Assembly: GCA_036490215.1 (NCBI GenBank)
Contig: DASXEH010000036.1
Span: 1 to 64,000, forward strand
Direction: 5' to 3'
DNA from: JASHSH01 sp036490215
GTDB lineage: Bacteria; Pseudomonadota; Alphaproteobacteria; Rhodospirillales; Magnetospirillaceae
Length of the DNA: 64,000 nt
Made by a program: the position numbers and the translations under genes. The stretch's first letter is position 1. Each line of letters opens with the position of its first letter. The notes below the pieces were generated by a model. The model had not been told where the DNA came from. It searched no databases and was given only the letters and a program-made list of their open reading frames with translations. This document shows positions 1-7,663 of the stretch, one piece after another.

Positions 1-423
1 GGCCAGGTAACCAATTACGAGAAACGCGTCCACACGTTGATGGACGCGCATGGGCTTTCTCGTCCTCAAGCCGATGCCGCAGCATCGGGTGTTATCGCCC
101 ACGAATTCATCGCCGAGTTACCAAGCTACGTGGTCACAACCCTGCCCGTCTTCTATCGCGGCCTGTGGTTCGACACCTTCGTCGTCTTCGGCTTTCCCGC
201 GCTCGTCTGGTTCGTGATCCGGTCGATCCGCAGGCGCGATTGGGTTTATTTGGCGACGCTTTCGCCGGCTGTGTTTTCGCTGTTTGCCTATGCGCTGCTA
301 TCGCTGAACATCCCGCGATACCAGTTCACCGCGCTCCCCGCTCTCGCGCTTGGCGCTGGAGCCGCAATCGCCGTGCTGTGGCCCAAGTTAAGCGGACGCG
401 ACAGCAAGAACGAGGCTGCATAG
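1..423 (+). CDS. C-terminal part of an integral membrane protein (GT-C-like), 5' end outside window
   Basis: The reading frame is open from base 1 to the TAG at 421-423, so this is the last 140 residues of a longer gene; the in-frame TTG/ATG at 37-42 need not be the start. The visible part has three to four hydrophobic segments separated by short basic loops (IRSIRRRDW). Its end, a proline/arginine-containing loop (IPRYQFTALPAL) followed by a last helix, has the shape of the C-terminal part of polytopic GT-C glycosyltransferases of the ArnT/PMT type. The downstream membrane gene has a comparable C-terminal layout, so the two may be tandem relatives. Function is inferred from topology and from the methyltransferase and glycosyltransferase next to it; no catalytic residue is visible in this fragment. 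Confidence 0.6.
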   Translation, partial: GQVTNYEKRVHTLMDAHGLSRPQADAAASGVIAHEFIAELPSYVVTTLPVFYRGLWFDTFVVFGFPALVWFVIRSIRRRDWVYLATLSPAVFSLFAYALLSLNIPRYQFTALPALALGAGAAIAVLWPKLSGRDSKNEAA

Positions 424-434
424 CTTGCGATTGA

Positions 435-458
435 GCCGGATATGAAGCACTATCCGGC
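435..458. terminator. Hairpin after the first gene, terminator-like without U tract
   Basis: An 8 bp perfect inverted repeat (GCCGGATA / TATCCGGC) with an 8 nt loop starts 11 bases after the stop codon of the partial membrane gene. No T run follows it, so it is at best a weak intrinsic terminator or an mRNA-end hairpin. The rest of the 213 bp gap up to 636 shows no clear promoter. Confidence 0.4.
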
Positions 459-636
459 CGATTTCACCGAAGAGTTTGAAAGTGTGTCGTGCCACGGCTC
501 TGGTAAAAAGTCTCCCCTGTGAGTCAGAGACATCATCAACACCAAGAGCGTGTCTCGTTCAGCCGCTCCCCCGCGCTGCCACCCGATGACGCCCATGGTC
601 CAATAAACTGGGGCCGAAGCAAGAAGGACCGTTTGG

Positions 637-2088
637 ATGCGCGCCTGGAATTCTAGGTCGCTTGTTGTTTTCCTTAGCGCGGTGGCGCTGGCCAAATTAG
701 CACTGCTGGTCCTGCATGGCCCTTTCACGGAATCCGATGCCGAAGGGTATTCGTCATACGCCGATCTCATTCTCTCGGGCGGGGGATGGCTGGACAGCAT
801 AGTCTTCGATCAAGGCGCGACGCCGATCACCGCGCTGCGTCCCATCGGCTTTCCCGCCCTATGGGCGTTGATGCGCCTGATTTTTGGCCATCAAGGCGGC
901 GATTACGGCGTGATCGTCGTGCAAATTGCCCTGTCGCTGTTCGCGACCGCCTTGGTTTATCGCGTCGCCTTCCGGCTGCTTGGCGTGACCTGGATGGCGC
1001 TGCTTGTCACCGCGGGCTATGGGCTCTCAATCCAATTTCTTTACGACCTCATGCTGCTCACCGACAGCGTGTTCAACTCCACACTGGTGATCATATTTGC
1101 TCTGCCGGCCCTCGCCGTGCTGGAAGCTAAACCAGTCCGTCTTCGTACGCTGGCGGTGGTGTCCGCGTGTATTCTCCTGGCCCAATCGTGGCGCGCGGTC
1201 CTGATGTATCTGGGATATTCGTTCGCGCCGATACTGATATGGTGGCTGGGCCGTGATTTGCGGGCGCGCTGGCCTAAAATGATCGGCCGCCTGTGCGCAA
1301 TGGTACTGCCGATCGTTATTTTCCTCGGCGCCACGGTCGCCTGGAACGAGATGCGGAGCGGCTACCCGTTCGTCGTGATTGGAACGACCGTGCCAATCCA
1401 AGGCATGGTCAAGGCCGCCGGACGCGGCCGAGCGGTATTCGATGGCGATACGCCGATCGATCACGCGGCACACGCGATCTTGAGGCAATACAGTTACCCC
1501 GAGGTCTTGGAGATCGAAGACGCCGTACGCCGCGACACAGGCTTCAACGCGGTGGAAATGGCGCGTCTCGAGTCTGCCCTGTATTTCCGGTCATGGGCTC
1601 ATCACCCTCTGGCGATGCTGGAAGTCGGGTTGAACAATTTCAGCCCCCATATCGTGGGCCAATTCTTCGACTTCGAGGATGGACTCGATACATCGGTCTC
1701 TATCGTCACGACCCAACACATTTTGCCGCCCTTTCGCGCGCTCAAGGCGGGGATGCTAAAAGGCGACGCCGTGGCGATAGTGACGCTTGCGGCGACCGGC
1801 ATCCTGCGGGTGGTTTCGTGGCTTCTCTTCACACTCTTCGCCCTTGGCGTACCGATTCTTTGGCTGCGAGACGCGATTAAAAAGAAAGAGCGGACGATCG
1901 AGATTTCGGTCTTGGCCGCCGGCTGGTTCGCCTTCATGGCCTATCTCGCGCCGCTGCTGCTGCTCCATTTTGCGATACGCTTTTTACCCGCTGTCCTGCC
2001 ATGGGGGTTGATAGGCGCGGTTTTCGTCGCCCGCGATCTTTGGCTGCGCATGCACAAGCGAACGAACCCGACGAGGATGGCCACGTGA
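637..2088 (+). CDS. Polytopic membrane protein, probable GT-C family glycosyltransferase
   Basis: This is a 483-residue protein with about nine to ten hydrophobic segments. The first loop after the N-terminal helix carries an acidic motif (TESDAEGYSSYA, about residues 31-42). That is the place where GT-C enzymes such as ArnT and PMT-type transferases keep their catalytic Asp/Glu and bind a polyprenyl-phosphate sugar. A hydrophilic, presumably periplasmic segment spans about residues 245-340 and the tail is basic. The ATG at 637 has AAGGAC about 8 bases upstream. The stop overlaps the GTG of the methyltransferase gene (GTGA at 2085-2088), so the two are probably translationally coupled. Donor and acceptor cannot be told from sequence. 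The GT-C assignment rests on topology and the acidic loop, not on a full profile match. Confidence 0.6.
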   Translation: MRAWNSRSLVVFLSAVALAKLALLVLHGPFTESDAEGYSSYADLILSGGGWLDSIVFDQGATPITALRPIGFPALWALMRLIFGHQGGDYGVIVVQIALSLFATALVYRVAFRLLGVTWMALLVTAGYGLSIQFLYDLMLLTDSVFNSTLVIIFALPALAVLEAKPVRLRTLAVVSACILLAQSWRAVLMYLGYSFAPILIWWLGRDLRARWPKMIGRLCAMVLPIVIFLGATVAWNEMRSGYPFVVIGTTVPIQGMVKAAGRGRAVFDGDTPIDHAAHAILRQYSYPEVLEIEDAVRRDTGFNAVEMARLESALYFRSWAHHPLAMLEVGLNNFSPHIVGQFFDFEDGLDTSVSIVTTQHILPPFRALKAGMLKGDAVAIVTLAATGILRVVSWLLFTLFALGVPILWLRDAIKKKERTIEISVLAAGWFAFMAYLAPLLLLHFAIRFLPAVLPWGLIGAVFVARDLWLRMHKRTNPTRMAT

Positions 2089-2795
2089 CTTTTGATTATG
2101 ACAGCATCCCCATCGGCTATTACGACCAAGTGCATGCGGCCGGACGCGGCGTACAATCGAAATGGCACCATCACAAATTCGCGCACGTTCAGCGATCGAT
2201 GGCGGGATTGCGCAATCATCTCGATATCGGATGTGGGCCGGGTACCTTCATCGGTTCTCTGCCTGCGGGCCGCCACGATTCGGTGGGCATCGATGTGGCC
2301 GCGCCGCAGATCGCCTATGCCACCGAGAAATACGGCAGCCAAGGGCGCACGTTCCAGACGATGCAGCCTGGAATTTTGCCGTTCGACAGCGACCGATTCG
2401 ACGTCGTGACATTGATCGAAGTGATCGAACATCTGCCAAACGAAGAAAATGAGCGCCTGCTGGGCGAAGCTCTCCGTGTCCTCAAGCCGGGCGGAGTCTT
2501 GCTCGCCTCGACGCCCAATTATGGCGGCGTTTATCCGGCGGTCGAGGCACTCGTCAACCGCCTCGGCGAAATCGACTACCGGCATCAGCACATCACCCAC
2601 TACACCCGTTCGCGTCTCACCAACTTAATAACCAAGGTGGGTGCCCGAGACGCAAAGGTCAGAGCGTTCATGTTCGCTGCGCCGTTCTTCGCAGCGCTGT
2701 CGTGGAACTGCGCGGATATGGTTGAAAAGCTTGAGCCCGATTGGGTGCGTGACCGATTCGGACTCTTGCTGCTGGCGCGCGGCGTCAAGGGCTGA
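2085..2795 (+). CDS. Class I SAM-dependent methyltransferase
   Basis: The 236-residue protein has the Rossmann-type SAM-binding motif I (LDIGCGPGTF, residues 46-55). It also has the post-motif sequence around EVIEHLP (112-118) and a LKPGG turn, as in UbiG/Methyltransf_11 enzymes. GTG at 2085 is the preferred start: it overlaps the stop of the upstream membrane gene and has AGGA a few bases before it. The frame is open further upstream to 2001, but that part lies inside the upstream gene and reads as basic non-conserved sequence. Sitting between two glycosyltransferase-like genes, it may methylate a sugar or lipid of a surface glycan. Substrate unknown. Confidence 0.8.
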   Translation: MTFDYDSIPIGYYDQVHAAGRGVQSKWHHHKFAHVQRSMAGLRNHLDIGCGPGTFIGSLPAGRHDSVGIDVAAPQIAYATEKYGSQGRTFQTMQPGILPFDSDRFDVVTLIEVIEHLPNEENERLLGEALRVLKPGGVLLASTPNYGGVYPAVEALVNRLGEIDYRHQHITHYTRSRLTNLITKVGARDAKVRAFMFAAPFFAALSWNCADMVEKLEPDWVRDRFGLLLLARGVKG

Positions 2796-2820
2796 ACAGT
2801 TCGGCTACTTGGCCGATAGT

Positions 2821-3897
2821 CTACGCCTCGAAGTCCTTGTGGATCGGCCGTGTCGGCTGATTCTGGATGTCGTAGGACACGGCCTGCAGCAACAGCTGAA
2901 CGCCAAGGATGATCGGCAAGGTGGCCAACATGACCGTACCGGCCGAGGCCGGCACGTTGCTCTGTTCGGATAGGATCCAGTGGCGGATACCAAAGATCGC
3001 GCCGCCGAACACGCCCAGGATGCCAACGATCAGATTGATCGAGGCCAACTGGAAATCACGCAGGAAATAGCAGTAGAAGACACGCTTCAGCGCATTGGCG
3101 GCATGACGGGCCAGGAAGCGCGGAATGACCTTGGCGACTTTCAGGCCGCTTTTCTCGTCGCCATAGAACGCATCCATCGGCACGTCCTGCACCACGGCAC
3201 GCACGATGTTGAGGCGGAAGAGCATGTCGCTCTCGAAGAAATAGTCGCGCGCGATCTTGTCGAGCGGCAGCAGACGCAGCGCTGCGGTGTGGACGGCCGT
3301 ATAGCCGTTGGTGGGATCGAAAACTCGCCAATAACCGCTCGAAATCTTGGTCATGAACGACAGCACAGCATTGCCGATCAGACGCACACGCGGCATCCCG
3401 ATCAGGGATTTGAGATTATAGAAACGGTTGCCTTTAGTGTAATCCGCCTGTCCGCTCAGGATCGGTTTGACGAAGCGCGGGATCAGCGCCGGGTCCATCT
3501 GCCCATCGCCGTCGAGCTTCACGGCCACCGTCACACCGTCTTCGAGCGCACGGCGATAGCCGGTGATCAGCGCGCCGCCGACGCCCTGATTGACGGTATG
3601 GCGCAGCACGACCACCCGCTCGTCAGTATTCTGGGCCTCGACCCGATCGCCGGTGTTCTCAGGGCAGCGGTCGTCCACGACATAGATGCGCGCGACTTCC
3701 GGACCGATGCGGGACAGAACCGTGAAGATAGCGTCGCCGACCCGGTAGCATGGGATCACGACCGCGACCTGAGGCGTCGCGCCTTCGGCCCGCATCGCAG
3801 GCGACGGGCTGGCCGCAAAGGCGACGCGGTTCGTGGGATCGGTACCGTTTTCCATCTGACCTGAATGCCTGCCATGCCCAGCATTCGGGCGCGGCAA
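2821..3897 (-). CDS. Glycosyltransferase family 2, DPM1/GtrB-like, membrane anchored
   Basis: The GT-A fold begins with VVIPCYRVGDA (47-57). It continues with the nucleotide-binding VVDD (73-76) and the metal/nucleotide motif KLDGDGQMDP (127-136), which includes the DxD-like D129/D131. Two hydrophobic helices near 285-310 and 318-340 end the protein. This is the layout of polyprenyl-phosphate mannosyl/glucosyl transferases that hand an activated sugar to GT-C enzymes, which fits the two membrane proteins nearby. The start is a TTG at 3897 with AGAAGG 7 bases upstream; an ATG at 3855 is a possible shorter start with a poorer ribosome site. It is convergent with the methyltransferase gene. Confidence 0.85.
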   Translation of the reverse strand: MPRPNAGHGRHSGQMENGTDPTNRVAFAASPSPAMRAEGATPQVAVVIPCYRVGDAIFTVLSRIGPEVARIYVVDDRCPENTGDRVEAQNTDERVVVLRHTVNQGVGGALITGYRRALEDGVTVAVKLDGDGQMDPALIPRFVKPILSGQADYTKGNRFYNLKSLIGMPRVRLIGNAVLSFMTKISSGYWRVFDPTNGYTAVHTAALRLLPLDKIARDYFFESDMLFRLNIVRAVVQDVPMDAFYGDEKSGLKVAKVIPRFLARHAANALKRVFYCYFLRDFQLASINLIVGILGVFGGAIFGIRHWILSEQSNVPASAGTVMLATLPIILGVQLLLQAVSYDIQNQPTRPIHKDFEA

Positions 3898-3966
3898 TGC
3901 GGCGCCTTCTACCCTGCTTCACGGCGGATTGCCACCGTCTCGCGGCTCGGCCGGCCGAAACGCGTT

Positions 3967-5376
3967 CTATTTCTTGGTCAAAGCCCTGACCGCGCTCGAG
4001 ACGATGATCTTGCCCTGTCCGGTATAGGCCTCGTGGTTCTCTTCCACATCGGCCAGCCGGTACTGATAGTTGGTCATGATCCCAGCCGATTGAGCGATTC
4101 CCTTTTCAGAAGGGTCGGCCAACCAATTCAGGCGTTCCAGCCGAGCGCCGTTGCTGAGATGGAAATGAGCCACCGGATCGAGCGCCCGCGCCGTGTTCTC
4201 GCGCAGCGACGTGAGATAGACGGCACAGAGCCGCAGCAATGGCTCGCTCATCGCCTCGGCCCAAGCCGGGTTGTCGATCCAATCCTGGTCCAAGGCCTCG
4301 GCCAGAACCGAGCTTAAACCGGCTTGGATCAGTTCGCGCCGTTCGGGTGGCAGCAACGGATCGCCGGCCGCGATCTGCCCATCCAGCCAGGCACGGAAGC
4401 CCGGGATTGGCGAGAGGGTGGCGAAGGTTTTGAGGTTCGGGAACTCGTGGCCCAGCGCATCGGCCACGCGCTTGATCAGAAAATTGCCGAAGCTGATCCC
4501 GGCCAGGCCTTTCTGGGTGCTGGTGATCGAATAGAAGATCGCGCTGTCGGCGCGTCGCGGGTCGCCCACCGGGGCCGTTTCGTCGAGCAAATCACGGACA
4601 TTGGCGCTCATGCCTTTGACCAGCGCGACTTCGACAAAGATCAGCGGCTCGTCGGGCATGCGTGGATGAAAGAACGCGAAGAACCGCCGGTCCGAGTCGA
4701 GGCGGTTCTTGAGGTCGCGCCAGCTCTCGATGGCGTGCACGGCCTCATAGCCGGCGATCTTCTCCAGCACCAGCGCCGGTGAGCGCCACGTAATGCGTCG
4801 CAATTCGAGGAAGCCGACGTCGAACCAGGCGGACAGAAGGTCGCGCAGATCAGCGTCGAGTGCCGACAGCGCCACGTCGCCCTTGGTGTGGTTCATCAAC
4901 TCGCCGCGCAGATCGACCAGAAACTTAATTCCGTCCGGCAGCGCATTGAACTGGGTCAACAATTTGACCCTGGGATTCTCGAGCGCTTCACGCAATTTTT
5001 GTTCGGCTTTGAGCCGTTGCGTCTGATCGCTGGCCGTCTCGACGAGGGCGATGGCCGCATCGACATCGTCGGAGTCGGTACCGAATTCGTTGGCCAGAAT
5101 ACGCAGAAAGCGCAGGCGCCCCTCGGCATTCAGCGCGAGATAGGACTGGCCCAGCACGGCCGCCCGGGCCCGGGCCGAGACCTCGCCGCCGCGCCCTTCA
5201 AGGCAGTCGCGCATCTGGCTCCGCAGAGTCTCGACATCGTCGGGCGGCAGATCGGGCGCAATGCCGCTGCGAGCGATGCCGAACTGCTCGGCCACATCGC
5301 GCCACGCACCGCGCAACCGATCGAAAAGCCCGCTTGGCGACGACAGTATCTTTTCGGGAATCCTTACCTCGTCCAT
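3967..5376 (-). CDS. mcd: Malonyl-CoA decarboxylase
   Basis: This 469-residue protein decarboxylates malonyl-CoA to acetyl-CoA and CO2 (EC 4.1.1.9). It has the all-helical N-terminal part of the family, then the acetyltransferase-like C-terminal domain. Two marks of the family are visible: FATLSPIPGFRAWL around residues 315-328, and the active-site region starting HFHLSNGARLERLNW at 404. Length matches the family. Its start overlaps the end of the NAD(P)HX repair gene by 13 bases, so the two are one transcription unit. No matB malonyl-CoA synthetase or malonate carrier is next to it, which speaks for control of malonyl-CoA level and fatty acid metabolism rather than growth on malonate. Confidence 0.93.
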   Translation of the reverse strand: MDEVRIPEKILSSPSGLFDRLRGAWRDVAEQFGIARSGIAPDLPPDDVETLRSQMRDCLEGRGGEVSARARAAVLGQSYLALNAEGRLRFLRILANEFGTDSDDVDAAIALVETASDQTQRLKAEQKLREALENPRVKLLTQFNALPDGIKFLVDLRGELMNHTKGDVALSALDADLRDLLSAWFDVGFLELRRITWRSPALVLEKIAGYEAVHAIESWRDLKNRLDSDRRFFAFFHPRMPDEPLIFVEVALVKGMSANVRDLLDETAPVGDPRRADSAIFYSITSTQKGLAGISFGNFLIKRVADALGHEFPNLKTFATLSPIPGFRAWLDGQIAAGDPLLPPERRELIQAGLSSVLAEALDQDWIDNPAWAEAMSEPLLRLCAVYLTSLRENTARALDPVAHFHLSNGARLERLNWLADPSEKGIAQSAGIMTNYQYRLADVEENHEAYTGQGKIIVSSAVRALTKK

Positions 5377-6830
5377 CCGCCCTCCTCGTCGCCCTTGGCC
5401 AAGGCCGTCCAGACCTCGGGCATGGCGTCGATCAGATCCTCAGCGATCAGCCCCAGCCCATGAACCTGCGCGGCGGCGCCATGCATCCAGGCCCCGGCGC
5501 AGGCAGCCAGCCATGGCTCCATGCTCTGCGCCGCTAACCCGCCGATCAGCCCGGCCAGCACATCGCCGCTGCCACCCGTCGCTAGGGTCGGCGGCGCCGT
5601 GACCGTGACCGCAGCACGGCCATCGGGCGCGGCAATGACGGTATCGGGTCCCTTCAGCAGCACGATAGCCCCCGACTCCTGCGCGGCGGCGCGAGCCCGC
5701 ACCAGCCGGTCTCCTTTATGTGAGAATAGCCGGGCATATTCGCCATCATGCGGTGTCAAAATTTTGATCCCTTGTGTCTGCCAGAGCACGCCGGGTTCGG
5801 AAGCGAAACTGGTCAAGGCGTCGGCATCGATGACGCAGGCCTTGCCTGCCTTCAAAGCCGTCAGCACCAGCCGTACCGTCTCGGCGTCGACGCCAAGGCC
5901 GGGCCCGATGACAGCCGCATTGCGCCGCTTGTCACTCATCAACGGCTGCCACTCGGTCATCGCTTGAACGATCGTACCGGGATCGTCGGCGCGATAGGTG
6001 GGCAGCGCCATGCCGGGCGCGACGATGGTCACAAGCCCCGCACCCGCGCGCCGGCCCGCGGCCGCTGCAAGCCGCGCCGCGCCGGTCATGGTCCCGCCGC
6101 CGGCGACGAGGAGATGGCCGCGGCTGTATTTGTGGCCTTCGGGCTGCGGCCATGGCAGCGCGTCCCGCCATAAACTGGGGCCGTTGACCCAGGTCTTGGG
6201 CGCGATGGTGCCCAAGACCGCGGGCGGAATGCCGATATCGGCCACGACCAACTCGCCGCAGAGCTCCCGGCCCGGCATCAGCGCGTGGCCGGTCTTCGGC
6301 CGAAAGAAGGTCACCGTGAGTTCGGCTTGCGATGCAACACCGAGAACCTGCCCGGTATTCCCGTCGAGACCGCTGGGGACATCGACGGCGACGACGTCGT
6401 AATTGCCTTCGTTCAGTGCCTCGATGATCGCCCGAGCTTGGCCTTCGAGCGGTCGGGTCAGTCCCGCACCGAACAGAGCATCGATGACGAGCGGGTCGCG
6501 GGCGAGAATTCCGGGCGAGAGCGGCTCGACCGGTCCACGCCAGCGTTCGGCCATCAGCTTGGCGTCGCCTTTGAGCGCGCCGGCTTCACCCAACAGGGCG
6601 AGGCGAACTGGCCACCCCCAGTCGCGGAGATAGCGGGCCACCACGAAGCCATCGCCGCCATTGTTCCCCGGCCCGCAGAGGGCCGCGACCGGACGCGGCT
6701 CAAACCGCATCCGGATCGCCCGCGCCACCTGCCAACCGGCGTTCTCCATCAAGGTCGGGCCAGGAATGTCGGCGTCGGCCGCGGCTTTGTCGGCGGCGTA
6801 CATCTCAGCGGTCGAGAGAAGAACAGTCAC
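5364..6830 (-). CDS. nnr: Bifunctional NAD(P)H-hydrate epimerase / ADP-dependent NAD(P)H-hydrate dehydratase
   Basis: This cytosolic repair enzyme returns damaged NADHX and NADPHX to NAD(P)H. The N-terminal YjeF_N epimerase domain (about 5-215) carries CGPGNNGGDGF (52-62). The C-terminal ribokinase-like dehydratase domain (about 230-480) carries TGGSGDVLAG (418-427) with the catalytic Asp at 423. The 488-residue length fits the fused bacterial form. The gene is divergent from imuA and is followed with a 13 base overlap by malonyl-CoA decarboxylase. GGAG lies about 8 bases before the ATG. The 160 bp gap to imuA holds the LexA operator, which lies close to the imuA side. Confidence 0.93.
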   Translation of the reverse strand: MTVLLSTAEMYAADKAAADADIPGPTLMENAGWQVARAIRMRFEPRPVAALCGPGNNGGDGFVVARYLRDWGWPVRLALLGEAGALKGDAKLMAERWRGPVEPLSPGILARDPLVIDALFGAGLTRPLEGQARAIIEALNEGNYDVVAVDVPSGLDGNTGQVLGVASQAELTVTFFRPKTGHALMPGRELCGELVVADIGIPPAVLGTIAPKTWVNGPSLWRDALPWPQPEGHKYSRGHLLVAGGGTMTGAARLAAAAGRRAGAGLVTIVAPGMALPTYRADDPGTIVQAMTEWQPLMSDKRRNAAVIGPGLGVDAETVRLVLTALKAGKACVIDADALTSFASEPGVLWQTQGIKILTPHDGEYARLFSHKGDRLVRARAAAQESGAIVLLKGPDTVIAAPDGRAAVTVTAPPTLATGGSGDVLAGLIGGLAAQSMEPWLAACAGAWMHGAAAQVHGLGLIAEDLIDAMPEVWTALAKGDEEGGWTR

Positions 6831-6938
6831 AGATGGCGCTCCGGGTTGTTCGACGAGCGTAGCGTAGTTTCTTTTTCACGCAAGCGCTTGGCCGCGACTC
6901 TTCAGAGACTAGAGCGGGACTTTTCCACCGTTCTGATC

Positions 6939-6967
6939 TTGACGATAGCCCAAAGCACAACTAGAAC
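6939..6967 (+). promoter_or_regulatory. Sigma70-type promoter of imuAB
   Basis: TTGACG (6939-6944) is followed after 17 bases by TAGAAC (6962-6967), a 4/6 match to the -10 box. The -10 element overlaps the left half of the LexA site, as expected for an SOS-repressed promoter. Transcription would begin near 6974, giving a leader of about 17 bases. Confidence 0.6.
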
Positions 6968-6978
6968 ATAATAGGAAC
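6964..6978 (+). promoter_or_regulatory. LexA (SOS) operator, GAAC-N7-GAAC
   Basis: Two exact GAAC half-sites (6964-6967 and 6975-6978) lie seven bases apart in direct repeat, the form bound by alphaproteobacterial LexA (GTTC-N7-GTTC on the other strand). The site ends 12 bases before the imuA start codon and covers the -10 box and probable transcription start. Binding is inferred; the match to the consensus is exact. Confidence 0.88.
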
Positions 6979-6990
6979 ATTTATCGAGCC

Positions 6991-7656
6991 ATGGCCACAA
7001 CCAACACCGCCACCATAGCCCGTTTACGCGACCAGATCTGGGCGCTTGAACAGGGCAGCGAGGCCCCACCGCCGGTCCTGTCGATCGGCGAACCCGATGC
7101 AGCTTTACCCTGGGGCGGGTTGCCGCTGGCCCGGTTGCATCAGATTGCCCTGAGCGATGGTGCGGGATTGGGGTTCGCGGCCGGCCTGCTCGGCATTCTC
7201 GGCCGTGGCCGTCCGGTGCTGTGGTGCAAACGTCGCGGCAGCGCCATGCCCTTTCTGCCTGGGCTTGCGCCGTTCGGCCTGACGCCGGATCGGGTGATAA
7301 CCGTCGAAACCGAACGCGCCATCGAGATTCTCTGGGCCATGGAAGAAGGGCTGCGTTGTCCGAGCCTGGGCGCAGTGCTGGGCGAGATCGACGATCTACC
7401 CACCCAAGCCGCGCGGCGCCTGCAACTGGCGGCCGAGACCGGCGGCGTTGTCGGATTGATGGTCACGCCTGCCCGCGCTGCCACCGGCGGGGCAACCACT
7501 CGCTGGCGTGTGACGGCCGCTCCCAGCGTGGTGCCGCCTTGGGGTGGATTGGGCGCGCCGGCCTGGGATGTGGCGTTGGAGCGTTGCCGCAACGGCCTGC
7601 CTCGATCCTGGACCCTGGCGTGGCGCGACGGGCGCTTTGCCCTCGCCGCTCCATGA
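6991..7656 (+). CDS. imuA: ImuA, RecA-like mutasome component
   Basis: This 221-residue protein belongs to the ImuA (formerly SulA-like) family, which works with ImuB and the polymerase DnaE2 in SOS mutagenesis. The family region LPWGGLPLARLHQI (residues 30-43) is clear and the fold is RecA-like, but no intact Walker A motif is present, as is usual for ImuA. It starts just after the LexA box and is followed after 7 bases by imuB. The GAGG that serves imuB overlaps the imuA stop codon. Confidence 0.88.
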   Translation: MATTNTATIARLRDQIWALEQGSEAPPPVLSIGEPDAALPWGGLPLARLHQIALSDGAGLGFAAGLLGILGRGRPVLWCKRRGSAMPFLPGLAPFGLTPDRVITVETERAIEILWAMEEGLRCPSLGAVLGEIDDLPTQAARRLQLAAETGGVVGLMVTPARAATGGATTRWRVTAAPSVVPPWGGLGAPAWDVALERCRNGLPRSWTLAWRDGRFALAAP

Positions 7657-7663
7657 GGCCGCC

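Noticed and set aside
4953..4970. Palindrome GGGTCAA-N4-TTGACCC resembling the MarR operator
   Set aside because: It lies inside the malonyl-CoA decarboxylase coding sequence and has a 4-base, not 5-base, centre. It is most likely chance.
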